Below the pieces are notes generated by a model. That model saw only the letters and a list, made by a program, of their open reading frames with translations. It had not been told where the DNA came from and searched no databases. The translations under genes and the position numbers were made by a program. Positions 1 to 13,362 of a stretch of 64,000 nucleotides of DNA are shown piece by piece (position 1 is the stretch's first letter; each line of letters opens with the position of its first letter). Source of the DNA: Rutidosis leptorrhynchoides (lineage: Eukaryota > Streptophyta > Magnoliopsida > Asterales > Asteraceae); contig NC_092334.1 in the NCBI RefSeq assembly GCF_046630445.1, positions 107,619,001-107,683,000 of the forward strand, read 5' to 3'.

Positions 1-191
1 AATAACATAACAATAATTAATGATAATAATAATAATAATTATAATAACATTAACAATAATAATAATCAGAATAATAATAATAATAACAAAATTATAACAA
101 TCCATAATAATAATAATAATAATAATAATAATTGAATTAATATTGAAAACTACCTTAAGGACTCCTTTAAAAAAGAAAATGCCCCAAGTTA

Positions 192-241
192 GGGTCGAAC
201 CCGAGACCCCTTGTAAACCCACAAACATCCTCTACCACTCA
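192..241 (-). other. tRNA-like A/B boxes inside LARD-A 3' LTR
   Basis: On the minus strand there is an A-box-like TGAGTGGTAGAGG (241-229) and, about 30 nt on, a B box GGTTCGACCC (201-192), the spacing of a Pol III internal promoter. The same pair lies at 9099-9050 in the 5' LTR. It is followed by a short tail and then an ATT-type repeat. It does not fold into a full tRNA by eye. It is probably the head of a tRNA-derived SINE trapped in the U3. Confidence 0.45.
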
Positions 242-2014
242 TCTGTCATATCATTTCTGAAATTAATCCAAACTTAAATGTTATAACTCGAATTTATGTT
301 TTTCCCTTTTTCTTCCTCTTCTTCCAAACCCAATTCACCATTAACATAACCATATCATATGATCATTTCATCATCACTGTCATCATACCTCACCATCTTA
401 ATCATATTCAAAATCATAACCTAATCATCGTTATTTATCCTTAAACGTCATCAACATCACCTCTATTCATATCCTTCATCATCATCGTGAATTCCATCAT
501 CATGAAATCATCCTCTTCGTTCTTGTTATACTACTGTATCCCCATCATCAATTCATCTTCTCAGAACCATCCATATACATCGTCAATTTATATATGTATC
601 TTCACGTATCATCATCATAACATAATCATCGTCATCTCACTGTACCCTTTTCCACCTCGCCTTATTCATCATCACCTACACCCGTCGTTGTAATGGTAAC
701 CAAGAAACAATTTGGTCTTCAAACAATCAACAAAAGCATCTGCATAGCAGCAGTCCGAATGGCAGTCCAATAAAGAAAGGAAACGTGGCCCAACCACTTG
801 GAGTCCAACAAGATTTAAAGTGTGGTTTTTTTTTTAGGATTCGGTAATCAAAAAAAATAACGGAAAGGTACAAGTTGCAGCACATGTATGATCACTCCCA
901 CTATCTTCCTTTTGAAAAGTAAAAAAAAAAGAAAAAGAAATGATATAAATCCACTTGGTTGGCCACCTTTGCTATTGCATTTAGAATTTTTAATAAAACC
1001 AAAAAGATGTAATCATTGTGGTAATACACAGCATTTTTCATCAACCTTTAATCATCATATACACATATTTTTATCTTCAACAAAGAAAGTATAACTCCCA
1101 TCATTATCATGTCTCTTCAGTTGCAGGTTATATAACGAAACAAATAGAGAAGTGTGCACAGCAGTGGAAGTATAACAATTCGAGCACTTAATAGTTTTAT
1201 CGAAGGTGTTTGGTTCGAACCACATCAGAAATAGAAAAATAAATGATTTTAGGTGGTTGAGCTGTTTAGAAGAGATGGAAGGTTTTATTTCCTTGAAGAT
1301 ACATGTTTGAAGATGCAATGTATATGCCACAAGTGGGTTTGTAGCTTCGAGCAGCATCAATGAAAGAGGGTGGCTCGCTTTTGGTGATTCAAGGTGGCAG
1401 TTGGAAAAAAGGTGGTGGTTCGTGAGTCTTGGTTGGAGATGGTGATGATCGACATGGTGAAGGTGGCGGATGGTAGTGTTAGAGGGTGAAGTGGTTTTGG
1501 TTATCAATTGATCTCTCTACCTCTTTGTATGTATGTTAGAGTAATATGTATGTTATTGTTATTGTAATATATGTATATATGTTGTAATATATGTTAGGGT
1601 AATATATACATATGCTCATATAGCTTCATTCATTAATTTGTTAAATCGATCAATTATTGTAGTGTGGATGGTATACAGCTCACTGGATTGATTTGTTGTA
1701 TATAATCCGGGTGTATCTATAGTTTATGCAAGCCAGGGAGTAGCAAACAAAATAATGTAAAGTAGATAGAGACTTAAATAAATAAAAAGAATTGGTTTGA
1801 GATTGATTCTTAACTGATTTTGTTGGTAGTGAATTTATTTGAGAATCAATCTGTACTAATTTGGAAGTCTATCATTAGTAGGAAAGCAACCCCAAACTGA
1901 ATTGATTCTCAAATCTTATTTACGATTTACAACATATTTCAATAGTTAATAATTATGATTATATTATTAAAATCAAAATACTGAACTAATAATAATAATA
2001 ATATTAGTAGTTAA

Positions 2015-2045
<31 letters not shown>

Positions 2046-2498
2046 AATAAGTCACAATAATAATAATTTTGGTGTATTTGATAATGATAATATTATTGAT
2101 AATAAAAATGATAAAATGTGTTATTTTCTAATGATAATAAAAAAAATGTGATAAGTCTTACTAATGGTAGATAATTTATTTTAAATGTAAATTATAGTTT
2201 TAATTACTCTCCTAATAATATTTATATCTAAAATTATTATTCTTATTATCATAACTTTATTAGCATTTTTTAATATCTATATTTATAATAATTATATCAA
2301 TAATACTAATATTGATAACAATATACTTATGATGATATTAGTATTAATAAGACAACTATATTATAATTCATACTTAAATTTAATGTATTAACATTATATA
2401 TTGCTACCTATATATCACATAATAAGGTATCTTGTATATTAATATTTATACCTTTTAATTTAATATTAAAAATAGTTAGTAATCATTTTTAGCAATTC

Positions 2499-2608
<110 letters not shown>

Positions 2609-2918
2609 TTAGACAAATATAGATTTATAATTATGTTTTAAATATCGAGTAGTTAAATATCTTAATCATGTTTTGACACAATTAACTCATAGTATATCAA
2701 TCAATACATTGTAATTGTTTTGCAAATTGTTATAAGTATGTATGCTTATTTAATCGTAAACTACTGTTCGTGAATCGTCGGGATTAGTCAAAGGATAAAT
2801 TCATTAATGTAATCTATTCCAAAATTTCGAGACTCAATATTACAGATTTTGCTTATCGCGTCGGAAGCATATAAAGTTTAAAGTTTAAATTTGGTCGGAA
2901 ATTCCCGGGTCATCACAG

Positions 2919-2932
2919 TACCTACCCGTTAA
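2919..2932 (-). other. LARD-A polypurine-type tract next to 3' LTR
   Basis: On the minus strand TTAACGGGTAGGTA ends one base before the 3' LTR start. This is where the plus-strand DNA primer tract of an LTR element must lie, although it is not purely purine. The identical motif is in the same place in LARD-B and LARD-C. Confidence 0.6.
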
Positions 2933-3357
2933 AGAAATTTCGTCTCGAAATTTGAGTGAGGTGGTCATGGCTAACAATAAAAATGTTTTCATGACAAATA
3001 TGAGTTGGTAAATAGAGTTTTATCATTATTGACCAATATAGATAAAATGATTCGATTATGCGAAGCGTACGAGTGACGCTATCACAAAATAGTGAAATGA
3101 ATAAATGAAGTTTCGTTTTAACTTCTGACGTTGCCTTGGTTGAATTCTGGAATTCAAGGGATTTAGAGAAAATCTTCGAGATCTAAAAGATTTGATTCTT
3201 CGGCGAGTAAGGAAATTAAGATCTCTATAATTAAATACGGTGATCTGCCTTGATTACTCTGTCTGATATTTCTATTATAAATTAAACTCTTCCATTCCAT
3301 TATTCTCACCATTCCCATACTTTCTTCCTTATTTCATACATCCTAAAGATTTTGGAA

Positions 3358-3531
3358 ATGCTTAATACAGTTCTAATCCTTGTCCTTACCATTACTATTG
3401 TAACAATCATTCTCCTTTTCTAACTTCCACCCGAGAAATCTGCTTACTTCTACTTTTCTCTTGGGGTTATAGTGCTTTTAATTCTCCCGTGTCTTTATGT
3501 TGCGGTAAACATTGATATACACGGTTTGTAA
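3358..3531 (+). pseudogene. Antisense 57-codon membrane mini-ORF, LARD-A copy (one stop)
   Basis: Colinear with the intact copies at 46267-46440 and 30049-29876, without indels. Codon 22 is TAA where the others have CAA. The second half remains open to the shared TAA at 3529-3531. Upstream is an ATTATAAATTAAAC TATA-like element (about 3275) followed by a CT-rich stretch, as in a plant promoter and leader. It is antisense to the element. Confidence 0.5.
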
Positions 3532-5935
3532 TTTATGAATTGTTATCGGGCTTTATATCTCTCCTTATATTTCAATGTCCCCCTTTTTGTTTCCTATAAT
3601 TATTGTCATCCACAATTAATACTCCCTCCTATTTGCTGCGATTTATACTCCAATTTTTATTTCAGAGTTTTGTCCCTTCGTTTCTTCTTCTGGCGATTTG
3701 GCATCTCTTGTAATGGTTCAGAATTAGCAGATATAAATTTCAGAATGAACATTGTTAATGTCCTAAGAAAGAAACGGTAATAGAGCAATTTGACTTGTCA
3801 AATTATCAGATTATCCCAGAAAAATAGATTTATCAAGAAGATATGTTCTCGATATGTTTGGAGACTAGATAGAATGTAAGAGTCGTGTACATGGCACATG
3901 ATGATGTTAGAGTCTGTGAATCATCACGTTTCATTAGAAACTCAGCATGACTTACTGTAATATAATCACGTTGATCAAGTGTCATTATATTATACTAACT
4001 CATGCATTAATTTCCAACACTACTTCAAAATCATTCATAATTTAAACTTGAAGGTTTACAGAATATAGAAATTAACAGTTTCTGTATGATGTAATACTGA
4101 TAGTACGAAGAGATTAATGATTTCAGATAAGAATAGTTGTAAAAATATCTTTAGAAATATGGAGGATATTTATAATGAAAGATACGATAATATCTCGGAA
4201 TATCTAAGATCAGAGGATGATAGAAACTATTATCTGCAAGGGTTTAGAGTAAGGAGCACGATATTCACTAAAGACTTTAGCAGACATTGAATCATTTGGA
4301 TTCTTTGAAGTCAAACTTATTCTTTGTGATTTGTCTACGGCTTTCTTCCTAGTTTCGCATAATCTGCTTTTCGGTACTAAATTTTCTATTAAATGTTTCC
4401 AATATAATGATACACAGGAAGCACGAGGATGTATATAATTTCGGACGAGAATATTTATGAAAATATCCTCAGAAATATCAAAGATATTGATGATGATATT
4501 TTGGAATTTCTAAGTTCGATGGTTGATGGAGAAAGATTTTTCGCAAGATTTTAACATGACTTCGGAGCAGGATATTCTCTAAAGATTTCAACGGATCCAG
4601 AATTATCTGGATTCTTTGAATATAGGGTATGGTCCTTGTATTTGTCCTTGGTCTCCTTCATGGTTAACTCTATCCGTTTTCCAGTTCCAACATTTCTGAG
4701 CTTTTCTAACATATTATTCTTTATCATCAAAGTTCCGATGATTTAAGGTCGTCTACGGCTATCTACGGTTTCTGCTGCTTCATTCAGTTTTTTTTTTTCC
4801 AGCATTCGGAGTATTGATTTGTAGACTGAGTGCTTTTCAGAATTTTAGAATGAAAGACCATAATTCTAAGAGATAAATGTTATACATGTAACTGTTGATG
4901 TAGATATGTTGTGAGTTTCCAAAGTACTGATTGCTGATTCCCGGTAATTGATATGGCAGTTCTCGTTACAATATGCGGATGAGTATATGATAGGGTTTCA
5001 ATGAATAAATATAATGATTTGTCAAAGAGATTTAAGCCTGGAAGTAACGAGGTTGCTGGTACGTCTGCTGGTAATAAGATGGAATACAAAAGATTTCCCG
5101 GTAACAATAAAAGAGTACACATATAAATCAAGGTTATAATAAGGTTGTTTCGAACAAAAAGTCAAAGTTAACTTGCTGGAGCCGTGACAAAATTTGCTAC
5201 TTTGTAAAAGGGATCGCAAAATTATTATTATTTTTTTTTTTGCTAATAAATGCCGAAGGATCTAACGCGGCTATGTGTTAAACTTTTACTCAGTTGCCGA
5301 GAGTTTCTCAGGTGCATAACTATAGGCATAAATCTTTCCTTCCGTAGATAAAGTGCGGTTGATTCATCCTATCGATTGAGGTGTTTTCAAGAATCATGAA
5401 AGGTTTGAACGCAGATTGAAATCGTCAAGATACAAATGGGGTTTAAGATGAAATCAAGTGGCAATTTGAGGAATTATTTAATTGTAGAAGATGAAATTTA
5501 TTTACAATCTTTTAAGTCAAAATGTGTTGTATTTAGTATTTTCTACTCTTTTAATAATTTTTAATTATCCATAATAGTAGTCCAATATTTCAATAGCTCC
5601 ACCAAAACTAGTATATTTTAAGGAAATAGTCATATAGTAACAGTTAACTAGGAACAGTTAACATAGTTTTAAAGTTTTACGTAGTTACTTAATTGGTTAC
5701 TAATAAATTTTATTTTGTTCATTATCTTCTTCATTATGCCACTTGTCAAATCTTGACTTGGGTTTTGATCGGCAGAAACTCGTATGTGAAATTTAATTGG
5801 AATGAAAATGGTTATTCTTTGGTGAACAGATACGTATATCTGTGGAGTAAGTAGGATAGTAAATGACTGTTGAATCAGATTCGAAGAATGTACATTGTAA
5901 CTTATTAATGTGAAATCTAAATATTTCTCGGGTAT

Positions 5936-5949
5936 TACCTACCCGTTAA
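5936..5949 (-). other. Internal copy of polypurine-type motif, LARD-A
   Basis: Minus-strand TTAACGGGTAGGTA, exact match to the tract next to the 3' LTR, located within the internal region. The same internal duplicate is in LARD-B (49124-49111), LARD-C (27665-27678) and the Tekay-like element (59960-59973). Confidence 0.55.
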
Positions 5950-6565
5950 AATATTTTCATCATTAATAGTTTGTACGAAAGACTTTTTAATCACAATCTT
6001 TATGAAAACATATATATACATATATATTTTCTTCAGATGTAATCATGGATTTAATGAGTTAATAATATATTAAACTCATTTAGTTTTCGGTTGGAACTAG
6101 AATAAATAATCTCTAAAACTTTATAGATTACATATTCGCCAAGTCGAACGAAGATAAATGGGGTAGAACGATACGTAGAATGAAGATCATACTCGAAGTA
6201 TAGATAGTGATATTGAAGCATGGATTGTTGATGGTGCTGGTGCTGTTACTGATGGTACTGTTGGCGCCGGTGATGTGGCTGAAGCTGGTACATTTTGCAC
6301 CATATTCTCCGAATTGATTATTTAAGCGCGAAGTTCGTTGACTTATTACTCCAGGATGATTGTCGGTCGGAACGAGCGGATGAATAAGGTTCAGAATTGT
6401 GGATAGAATATAATCTTGTCGAGTTACCCTAGAAATGAGACTGAAAATGGTGTCTCGAACAGGTTCGCCGGAAAACGCTTCAGGTTCATTGTCAAGAGGT
6501 GAATTCGGTTGTTGGAAGGGATTGCCTTCTGCGCATTTCCATTAATTAAGTCGACTACGAACTCA

Positions 6566-6715
6566 TCAGATGAATTGATAATGGCTGATTGGTTGATTCA
6601 TGCCGGTGACGCTGTTTTCGGAGCTTAGGTGAACATCTATGTCGGAATAGCTGTCGGAATAACTATCGGAATAGCTATCGAAATCTGAGGGACTTGATTT
6701 AGTTGAGGGATTCAT
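6566..6715 (-). other. 49-codon acidic micro-ORF, LARD-A
   Basis: Sense to the element. It opens with Met-Asn-Pro and contains repeated Asp-Ser-Tyr-Ser units, then a TGA. The LARD-C counterpart (26861-27010) has the same length and stop. In LARD-B the fourth codon is TAA, so it is not kept in all copies. It sits where the Tekay-like element has its acidic ORF1; it may be a relic of that gene or simply a leader ORF. Confidence 0.35.
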
Positions 6716-7109
6716 CTCATACGATCAGATGAAGGATTTTCGATAAGAAACAGATTATAGGATGTAGATTAGTACCCTGCAATATATAATCTATATATGC
6801 ATATATAATACTAAAATCCCATAAGTTATGGAGGAATCTACGGAAGCTGTCAGGCAAAGGTAACAATAACAGATACTCTAAGATATGAATTTATCTATAC
6901 ACTATCTATGCAATCGATGCAGTAAGATGTGTCTAGACTAAGAATGGTAAGTAGGTAATTTCCTACGGAAGATAAGTAGATGATTTCCGACTAGAAATGA
7001 TAAGCGAAACTTTTGACATGCAGACACGGTCGAAGTCCAGACTCTCTAATGCATCCTGACAACTATCAGTTAGACACACTAATGCAAGACCTGGTTCGCT
7101 AAGACCACT

Positions 7110-7121
7110 GCTCTGATACCA
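7110..7121 (-). other. LARD-A primer-binding site (initiator tRNA-Met type)
   Basis: Minus-strand TGGTATCAGAGC, two bases inside the 5' LTR. This is the common plant PBS complementary to the 3' end of initiator methionine tRNA, and it fixes the element's orientation as minus. Confidence 0.85.
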
Positions 7122-8128
7122 ACTGAAAGGACCCGTCCTAATCCATCCGGACGAAGTCCATATCGATTATAAACGAGTCACAACAGTTGATTACATCGCG
7201 AGGTACTTGACCTCTATATGATACATTTTACAAACATTGCATTCGTTTTTGAAAAGACTATCTTTCACTACATCGAAAGTTGACAACATGCATACCATTT
7301 CGTAATATATCTTACTATAATTGACTTAATAATAATCTTGATGAACTCAACGACTTGAATGCAACGTCTTTTGAAATATGTCATGAATGACTCCAAATAA
7401 TATCTCTAAGATGAGCAAATGCACAGTGGAAGATTTCTTTAATACCTGAGAATAAACATACTTTAAAGTGTCAACCAAAAGGTTGGTGAGTTCATTATTT
7501 TACATAAATAATCATTTCATAATTTTAATAGACCACAAGATTTCATATTTCCATTTCACATAAACATACGTCCCATTCATAGAGACAAAAATAATCATTC
7601 ATATGGATTGAACACCTGGTAACCGACATTAACAATATGCATATTAGAATATCCCCATCATTCCGGGATCCTCCTTCGGACATGATATAAATTTCGAAGT
7701 AATAAAGCATCCGGTACTTTGGATGGGGCTTGTTGGTCCCGATAGATCTATCTTTAGGATTCGCGTCAATTAGGGTGTCTGTTCCCTAATTCTTAGATTA
7801 CCAGACTTAATAAAAAGGGGCATATTCGATTTCGATAATTCAACCATAGAATGTAGTTTCATTTACTCGTGTCTATTTCGTAAAACAGTTATAAAAGCAG
7901 CGCATGTATTCTCAGTCCCAAAAATATATATTACAAAAGCATTTAAAAAGGGATTAATGAAACTCACCTAATGTATTTTGTAGTAAAAATACATTTGGCT
8001 ATATTGAACAACAGAACAATGCAGGGTTGGCCTTGGATTCACGAACCTATATCATTTGTATATTCATTAATACATATAACCATACACGGACAATTTCATG
8101 TATTATATTCTTATATATTATTTATTTA

Positions 8129-8429
<301 letters not shown>

Positions 8430-8934
8430 AATTAGTATTATATCTAAAATTCAGTGGTTTGTTATAATTAAGTATTTATGTAAATAATGTTAATATTCTT
8501 AGTGATAAATATAATGGTATAATAATAAAAATAAAAATATTAATCTTTACTGTTAATGATAGTTTTAATATAATTTCATAATAATGATAATATTAGTAGT
8601 TTTTGATAAAATAATAATTTTGGTATTAATACTAATGTTAATGATGATTATAATGGTTTGTATTATTTTCATATTAACAATAATAATAATAATCCTAATC
8701 ATAATAATACTTATACCAATATTAATATAATACAATAATAATACTACCAATACCTAATGTTGTTACCTAATAGCAAAAATATAACAAAATGATAATAATA
8801 TTAACCATGGTTATTATGTTAACATATTAATAACATAACAATAATTAATGATAATAATAATAATAATAATTATAATAACATTAACAATAATAATAATCAG
8901 AATAATAATAATAATAACAAAATTATAACAATCC

Positions 8935-8990
<56 letters not shown>

Positions 8991-9049
8991 TGAATTAATA
9001 TTGAAAACTACCTTAAGGACTCCTTTAAAAAAGAAAATGCCCCAAGTTA

Positions 9050-9099
9050 GGGTCGAACCCGAGACCCCTTGTAAACCCACAAACATCCTCTACCACTCA
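9050..9099 (-). other. tRNA-like A/B boxes inside LARD-A 5' LTR
   Basis: The copy in the 5' LTR of the pair at 192-241: B box at 9059-9050, A-box-like stretch at 9099-9087, minus strand. It is preserved unchanged between the LTRs. Confidence 0.45.
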
Positions 9100-10871
9100 T
9101 CTGTCATATCATTTCTGAAATTAATCCAAACTTAAATGTTATAACTCGAATTTCTGTTTTTCCCTTTTTCTTCCTCTTCTTCCAAACCCAATTCACCATT
9201 AACATAACCATATCATATGATCATTTCATCATCACTGTCATCATACCTCACCATCTTAATCATATTCAAAATCATAACCTAATCATCGTTATTTATCCTT
9301 AAACGTCATCAACATCACCTCTATTCGTATCCTTCATCATCATCGTGAATACCATCATCATGAAATTATCCTCTTCGTTCTTGTTATACTACTGTATCCC
9401 CATCATCAATTCATCTTCTCAGAACCATCCATATACATCATCAATTTATATATGTATCTTCACGTATCATCATCATAACATAATCATCGTCATCTCACTG
9501 TACCCTTTTCCACCTCGCCTTATTCATCATCACCTACACCCGTCGTTGTAATGGTAACCAAGAAACAATTTGGTCTTCGAACAATCAACAAAAGCATCTG
9601 CATAGCAGCAGTCCGAATGGCAGTCCAATAAAGAAAGGAAACGTGGCCCAACCACTTGGAGTCCAACAAGATTTAAAGTGTGGTTTTTTTTTTAGGATTC
9701 GGTAATCAAAAAAAAAAATAACGGAAAGGTACAAGTTGCAGCACATGTATGATCACTCCCACTATCTTCCTTTTGAAAAGTAAAAAAAAAAAAGAAATGA
9801 TATAAATCCACTTGGTCGGCCACCTTTGCTATTGCATTTAGAATTTTTAATAAAACCAAAAAGATGTTATCATTGTGGTAATACACAGCATTTTTCATCA
9901 ACCTTTAATCATCATATACACATATTTTTATCTTCAACAAAGAAAGTATAACTCCCATCATTATCATGTCTCTTCGGTTGCAGGTTATATAACGAAACAA
10001 ATAGAGAAGTGTGCACAGCAGTGGAAGTATAACAATTCGAGCACTTAATAGTTTTATCGAAGGTGTTTGGTTCGAACCACATCAGAAATAGAAAAATAAA
10101 TGATTTTGGGTGGTTGAGCTGTTTAGAAGAGATGGAAGGTTTTATTTCCTTGAAGATGCATGTTTGAAGATGCAATGTATATGCCACAAGTGGGTTTGTA
10201 GCTTCGAGCAGCATCAATGAAAGAGGTTGGCTCGCTTTTGGTGATTCAAGGTGGCAGTTGGAAAAAAGGTGGTGGTTCGTGAGTCTTGGTTGGAGATGGT
10301 GATGATCGACATGGTGAGGGTGGCGGATGGTAGTGTTAGAGGGTGAAGTGGTTTTGGTTATCAATTGATCTCTCTACCTCTTTGTATGTATGTTAGAGTA
10401 ATATGTATGTTATTGTTATTGTAATATATGTATATATGTTGTAATATATGTTAGGGTAATATATACATATGCTCATATAGCTTCATTCATTAATTTGTTA
10501 AATCGATCAATTATTGTAGTGTGGATGGTATACAGCTCACTGGATTGATTTGTTGTATATAATCCGGGTGTATCTATAGTTTATGCAAGCCAGGGAGTAG
10601 CAAACAAAATAATGTAAAGTAGATAGAGACTTAAATAAATAAAAAGAATTGGTTTGAGATTGATTCTTAACTGATTTTGTTGGTAGTGAATTTGTTTGAG
10701 AATCAATCTGTACTAATTTGGAAGTCTATCATTAGTAGGAAAGCAACACCAAACTGAATTGATTCTCAAATCTTATTTACGATTTACAACATATTTCAAT
10801 AGTTAATAATTATGATTATATTATTAAAATCAAAATACTGAACTAATAATAATAATAATATTAGTAGTTAA

Positions 10872-10902
<31 letters not shown>

Positions 10903-11682
10903 AATAAGTCACAATAATAATAATTTTGGTGTATTTGATAATGATAATATTATTGATAATAAAAATGATAAAATGTGTTATTTTCTAATGATAATAAAAA
11001 AAATGTGATAAGTCTTACTAATGGTAGATAATTTATTTTAAATGTAAATTATAGTTTTAATTACTCTCCTAATAATATTTATATCTAAAATTATTATTCT
11101 TATTATCATAACTTTATTAGCATTTTTTAATATCTATATTTATAATAATTATATCAATAATACTAATATTGATAACAATATACTTATGATGATATTAGTA
11201 TTAATAAGACAACTATATTATAATTCATACTTAAATTTAATGTATTAACATTATATATTGCTACCTATATATCACATAATAAGGTATCTTGTATATTAAT
11301 ATTTATACCTTTTAATTTAATATTAAAAATAGTTAGTAATCATTTTTAGCAATTCATATACATATATATATAATTAGACAAATATAGATTTATAATTATG
11401 TTTTAAATATCGAGTAGTTAAATATCTTAATCATGTTTTGACACAATTAACTCATAGTATATCAATCAATACATTGTAATTGTTTTGCAAATTGTTATAA
11501 GTATGTATGCTTATTTAATCGTAAACTACTGTTCGTGAATCGTCGGGATTAGTCAAAGGATAAATGCATTAATGTAATCTATTCCAAAATTTCGAGACTC
11601 AATATTACAGATTTTGCTTATCGCGTCGGAAGCATATAAAGTTTAAAGTTTAAATTTGGTCGGAAATTCCCGGGTCATCACA

Positions 11683-13362
11683 CATTCTTCTATCATGTCA
11701 TGAAAAATCGCCATCATACACCTTTGAAAGGTTGCAGGGGCGTTGCAAAGTCCAAATGGCATGCGTTTGTAAGCAAAAGTACCATAAGGGCACGTGAATG
11801 TGGTTTTCTCTTGATCTTCGGGTGCTATTGGAATTTGAAAATATCCGAAAAATCCATCAAGAAAACTATAATAACTATTTCCGGCTAATCTTTCCAACAT
11901 TTGATCAATAAAAGTTAAGGGAAAGTGATCTTTTCTGGTGGCGTCATTTAATTTTCTATAATCAATACATACACGCCATCCTGTTACAGTCCTAGTAGGA
12001 ATAAGCTCATTTTTTCATTTGTAATGACAGTCATGCCACCCTTCTTAGGCACGCATTGAACTGGGCTTACCCATGGACTATCAGAAATTGGATAAATTAA
12101 ACATGCATCTAGCAGTTTAATTATTTCTTTTTTAACAACATCTTGCATATTCGGATTTAGTCTTCATTGGCGTTGCACATACGTTTTATGACCTTCTTCC
12201 ATAAGGATTTTATGTGTGCAATACGAAGGACTTATTCCTTTAATATCATGAATCTTCCATGCAATGGCTGGTTTATGAGCTTTCATCACAGAAATGAGTT
12301 GTGATTTCTCATTTTCAGTAAGAGAAGACGATATTATTACAGGTAATTTAGATTCACCATGCAAATAAGCGTATTCCAAATGGTTTGGAAGTGGCTTTAA
12401 TTCTAATGTCGGTGGTTCTTCTATCGATGATTTATATCGATATCTGTCTTCTTCTTTTAGCATTTGAATTTCTTCTATTGTTGGTTCATATCCATTAGCT
12501 ATTAGTGTAGCTAACATTTCAGCTTCATCAATTGGTTCATTACCTTCTTCTAAAGAACATTCTCATGTTCCTTTTAATTCTGGAAATACTTCTAATAATT
12601 CTGCATGTGAATCTATAGTTTGAATATAATAACATGTATCATCTGCAGATTGCGGTTGTTGCATTGCTCTATCAACTGAAAAGGTAACACTCTCGTCCTC
12701 TATACTTAGGGTCAATTTCTTACCGAACACGTCTATCATTGCTTTAGCCGTGTTTAAGAATGGTCTTCCTAATATGAGAGGAACTTGAGAATCTTCTTCC
12801 ATGTCCATAACAACAAAATCTACTGGAAATACTAAAGTACCAACTTTAACTAGCATGTTTTCCATTATCCCTCTAGGATATTTTATTGATCTATCGCTAG
12901 TTGTATACTTATTCTTGTTGGTTTCAATTCTCCAAGGTCTAGTTTAGTGTATAGTGAATACGGCATTAAATTTATACTAGCACCTAAGTCTGCCAATGCT
13001 TCTATTGAACTAAGACTACCCAGAAAACATGGAATTGTGAAACTTCCTGGATCAGATAATTTTTCTGGTATTTTATTCAACAGCACTGCTGAACAATTAG
13101 CATTCATAGTAACGGCCGAGAGTTCTTCCATTTTCTTTCTATTTGAGATTAGATCTTTCAAGAATTTAGCATATCTAGGCATTCCTGAAATCACATCAAT
13201 GAAAGGAAGATTTACATTTATCTGTTTAAACATATCCAAGAATTTGGATTGCTCGGCTTCAAGTTTCTCTTTCTTCATTTTACTCGGGTAAGGAAGTGGT
13301 GGTTGGTATGGTTTAACATAAGGTTTATCCTTAGCTGTGTTATCTTCATTAACCTTTTTCAA
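11683..13362 (-). pseudogene. Athila-A pol: protease and N-terminal RT, broken and truncated
   Basis: Minus-strand fragments in order: protease region (13362-12883) with the Athila-typical ADLGASINLMP stretch; protease C-terminus (12865-12563) with LILGRPFL; linker to RT (12517-12164) with IAWKIHDIKGISP; and RT finger/palm (about 12160-11683) with FLDGFFGYFQIPIAPED and RMPFGLCNAPATFQRCM. The pieces lie in different frames, separated by stops and at least one indel near 12007-12017. RT ends abruptly at 11683 where LARD-A is inserted, before the catalytic Asp-Asp pair; the rest is presumably off the left edge. The residue order places it in the Athila lineage of Ty3/gypsy. Confidence 0.85.

Larger units (their letters stand above)
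2918..7123 (-). other. LARD-A internal region, non-coding
   Basis: No gag, protease, RT or integrase motif is visible on either strand. The region is colinear with the internal regions of LARD-C and LARD-B. It holds, in element sense, a leader beginning at the PBS, a 49-codon micro-ORF (6715-6566), an internal copy of the TTAACGGGTAGGTA motif (5949-5936) and the terminal copy (2932-2919). On the antisense strand it holds the 57-codon mini-gene (3358-3531, one nonsense codon) and degraded retroviral-like pieces near 4260-4440 and 5010-5220. Confidence 0.75.

Noticed and set aside
192-241. A genuine tRNA gene
   Set aside because: Only the A and B boxes are convincing; I could not form the acceptor and anticodon stems, and it lies inside an LTR.
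1055-1507. 150-codon frame on the minus strand, also at 9912-10364
   Set aside because: It is kept in both LTRs because they are copies of one another. The composition is low-complexity and no motif is present.
12947-13291. Plus-strand 114-codon frame over the Athila protease region
   Set aside because: Shadow of the minus-strand protease fragment, which has recognisable family motifs.
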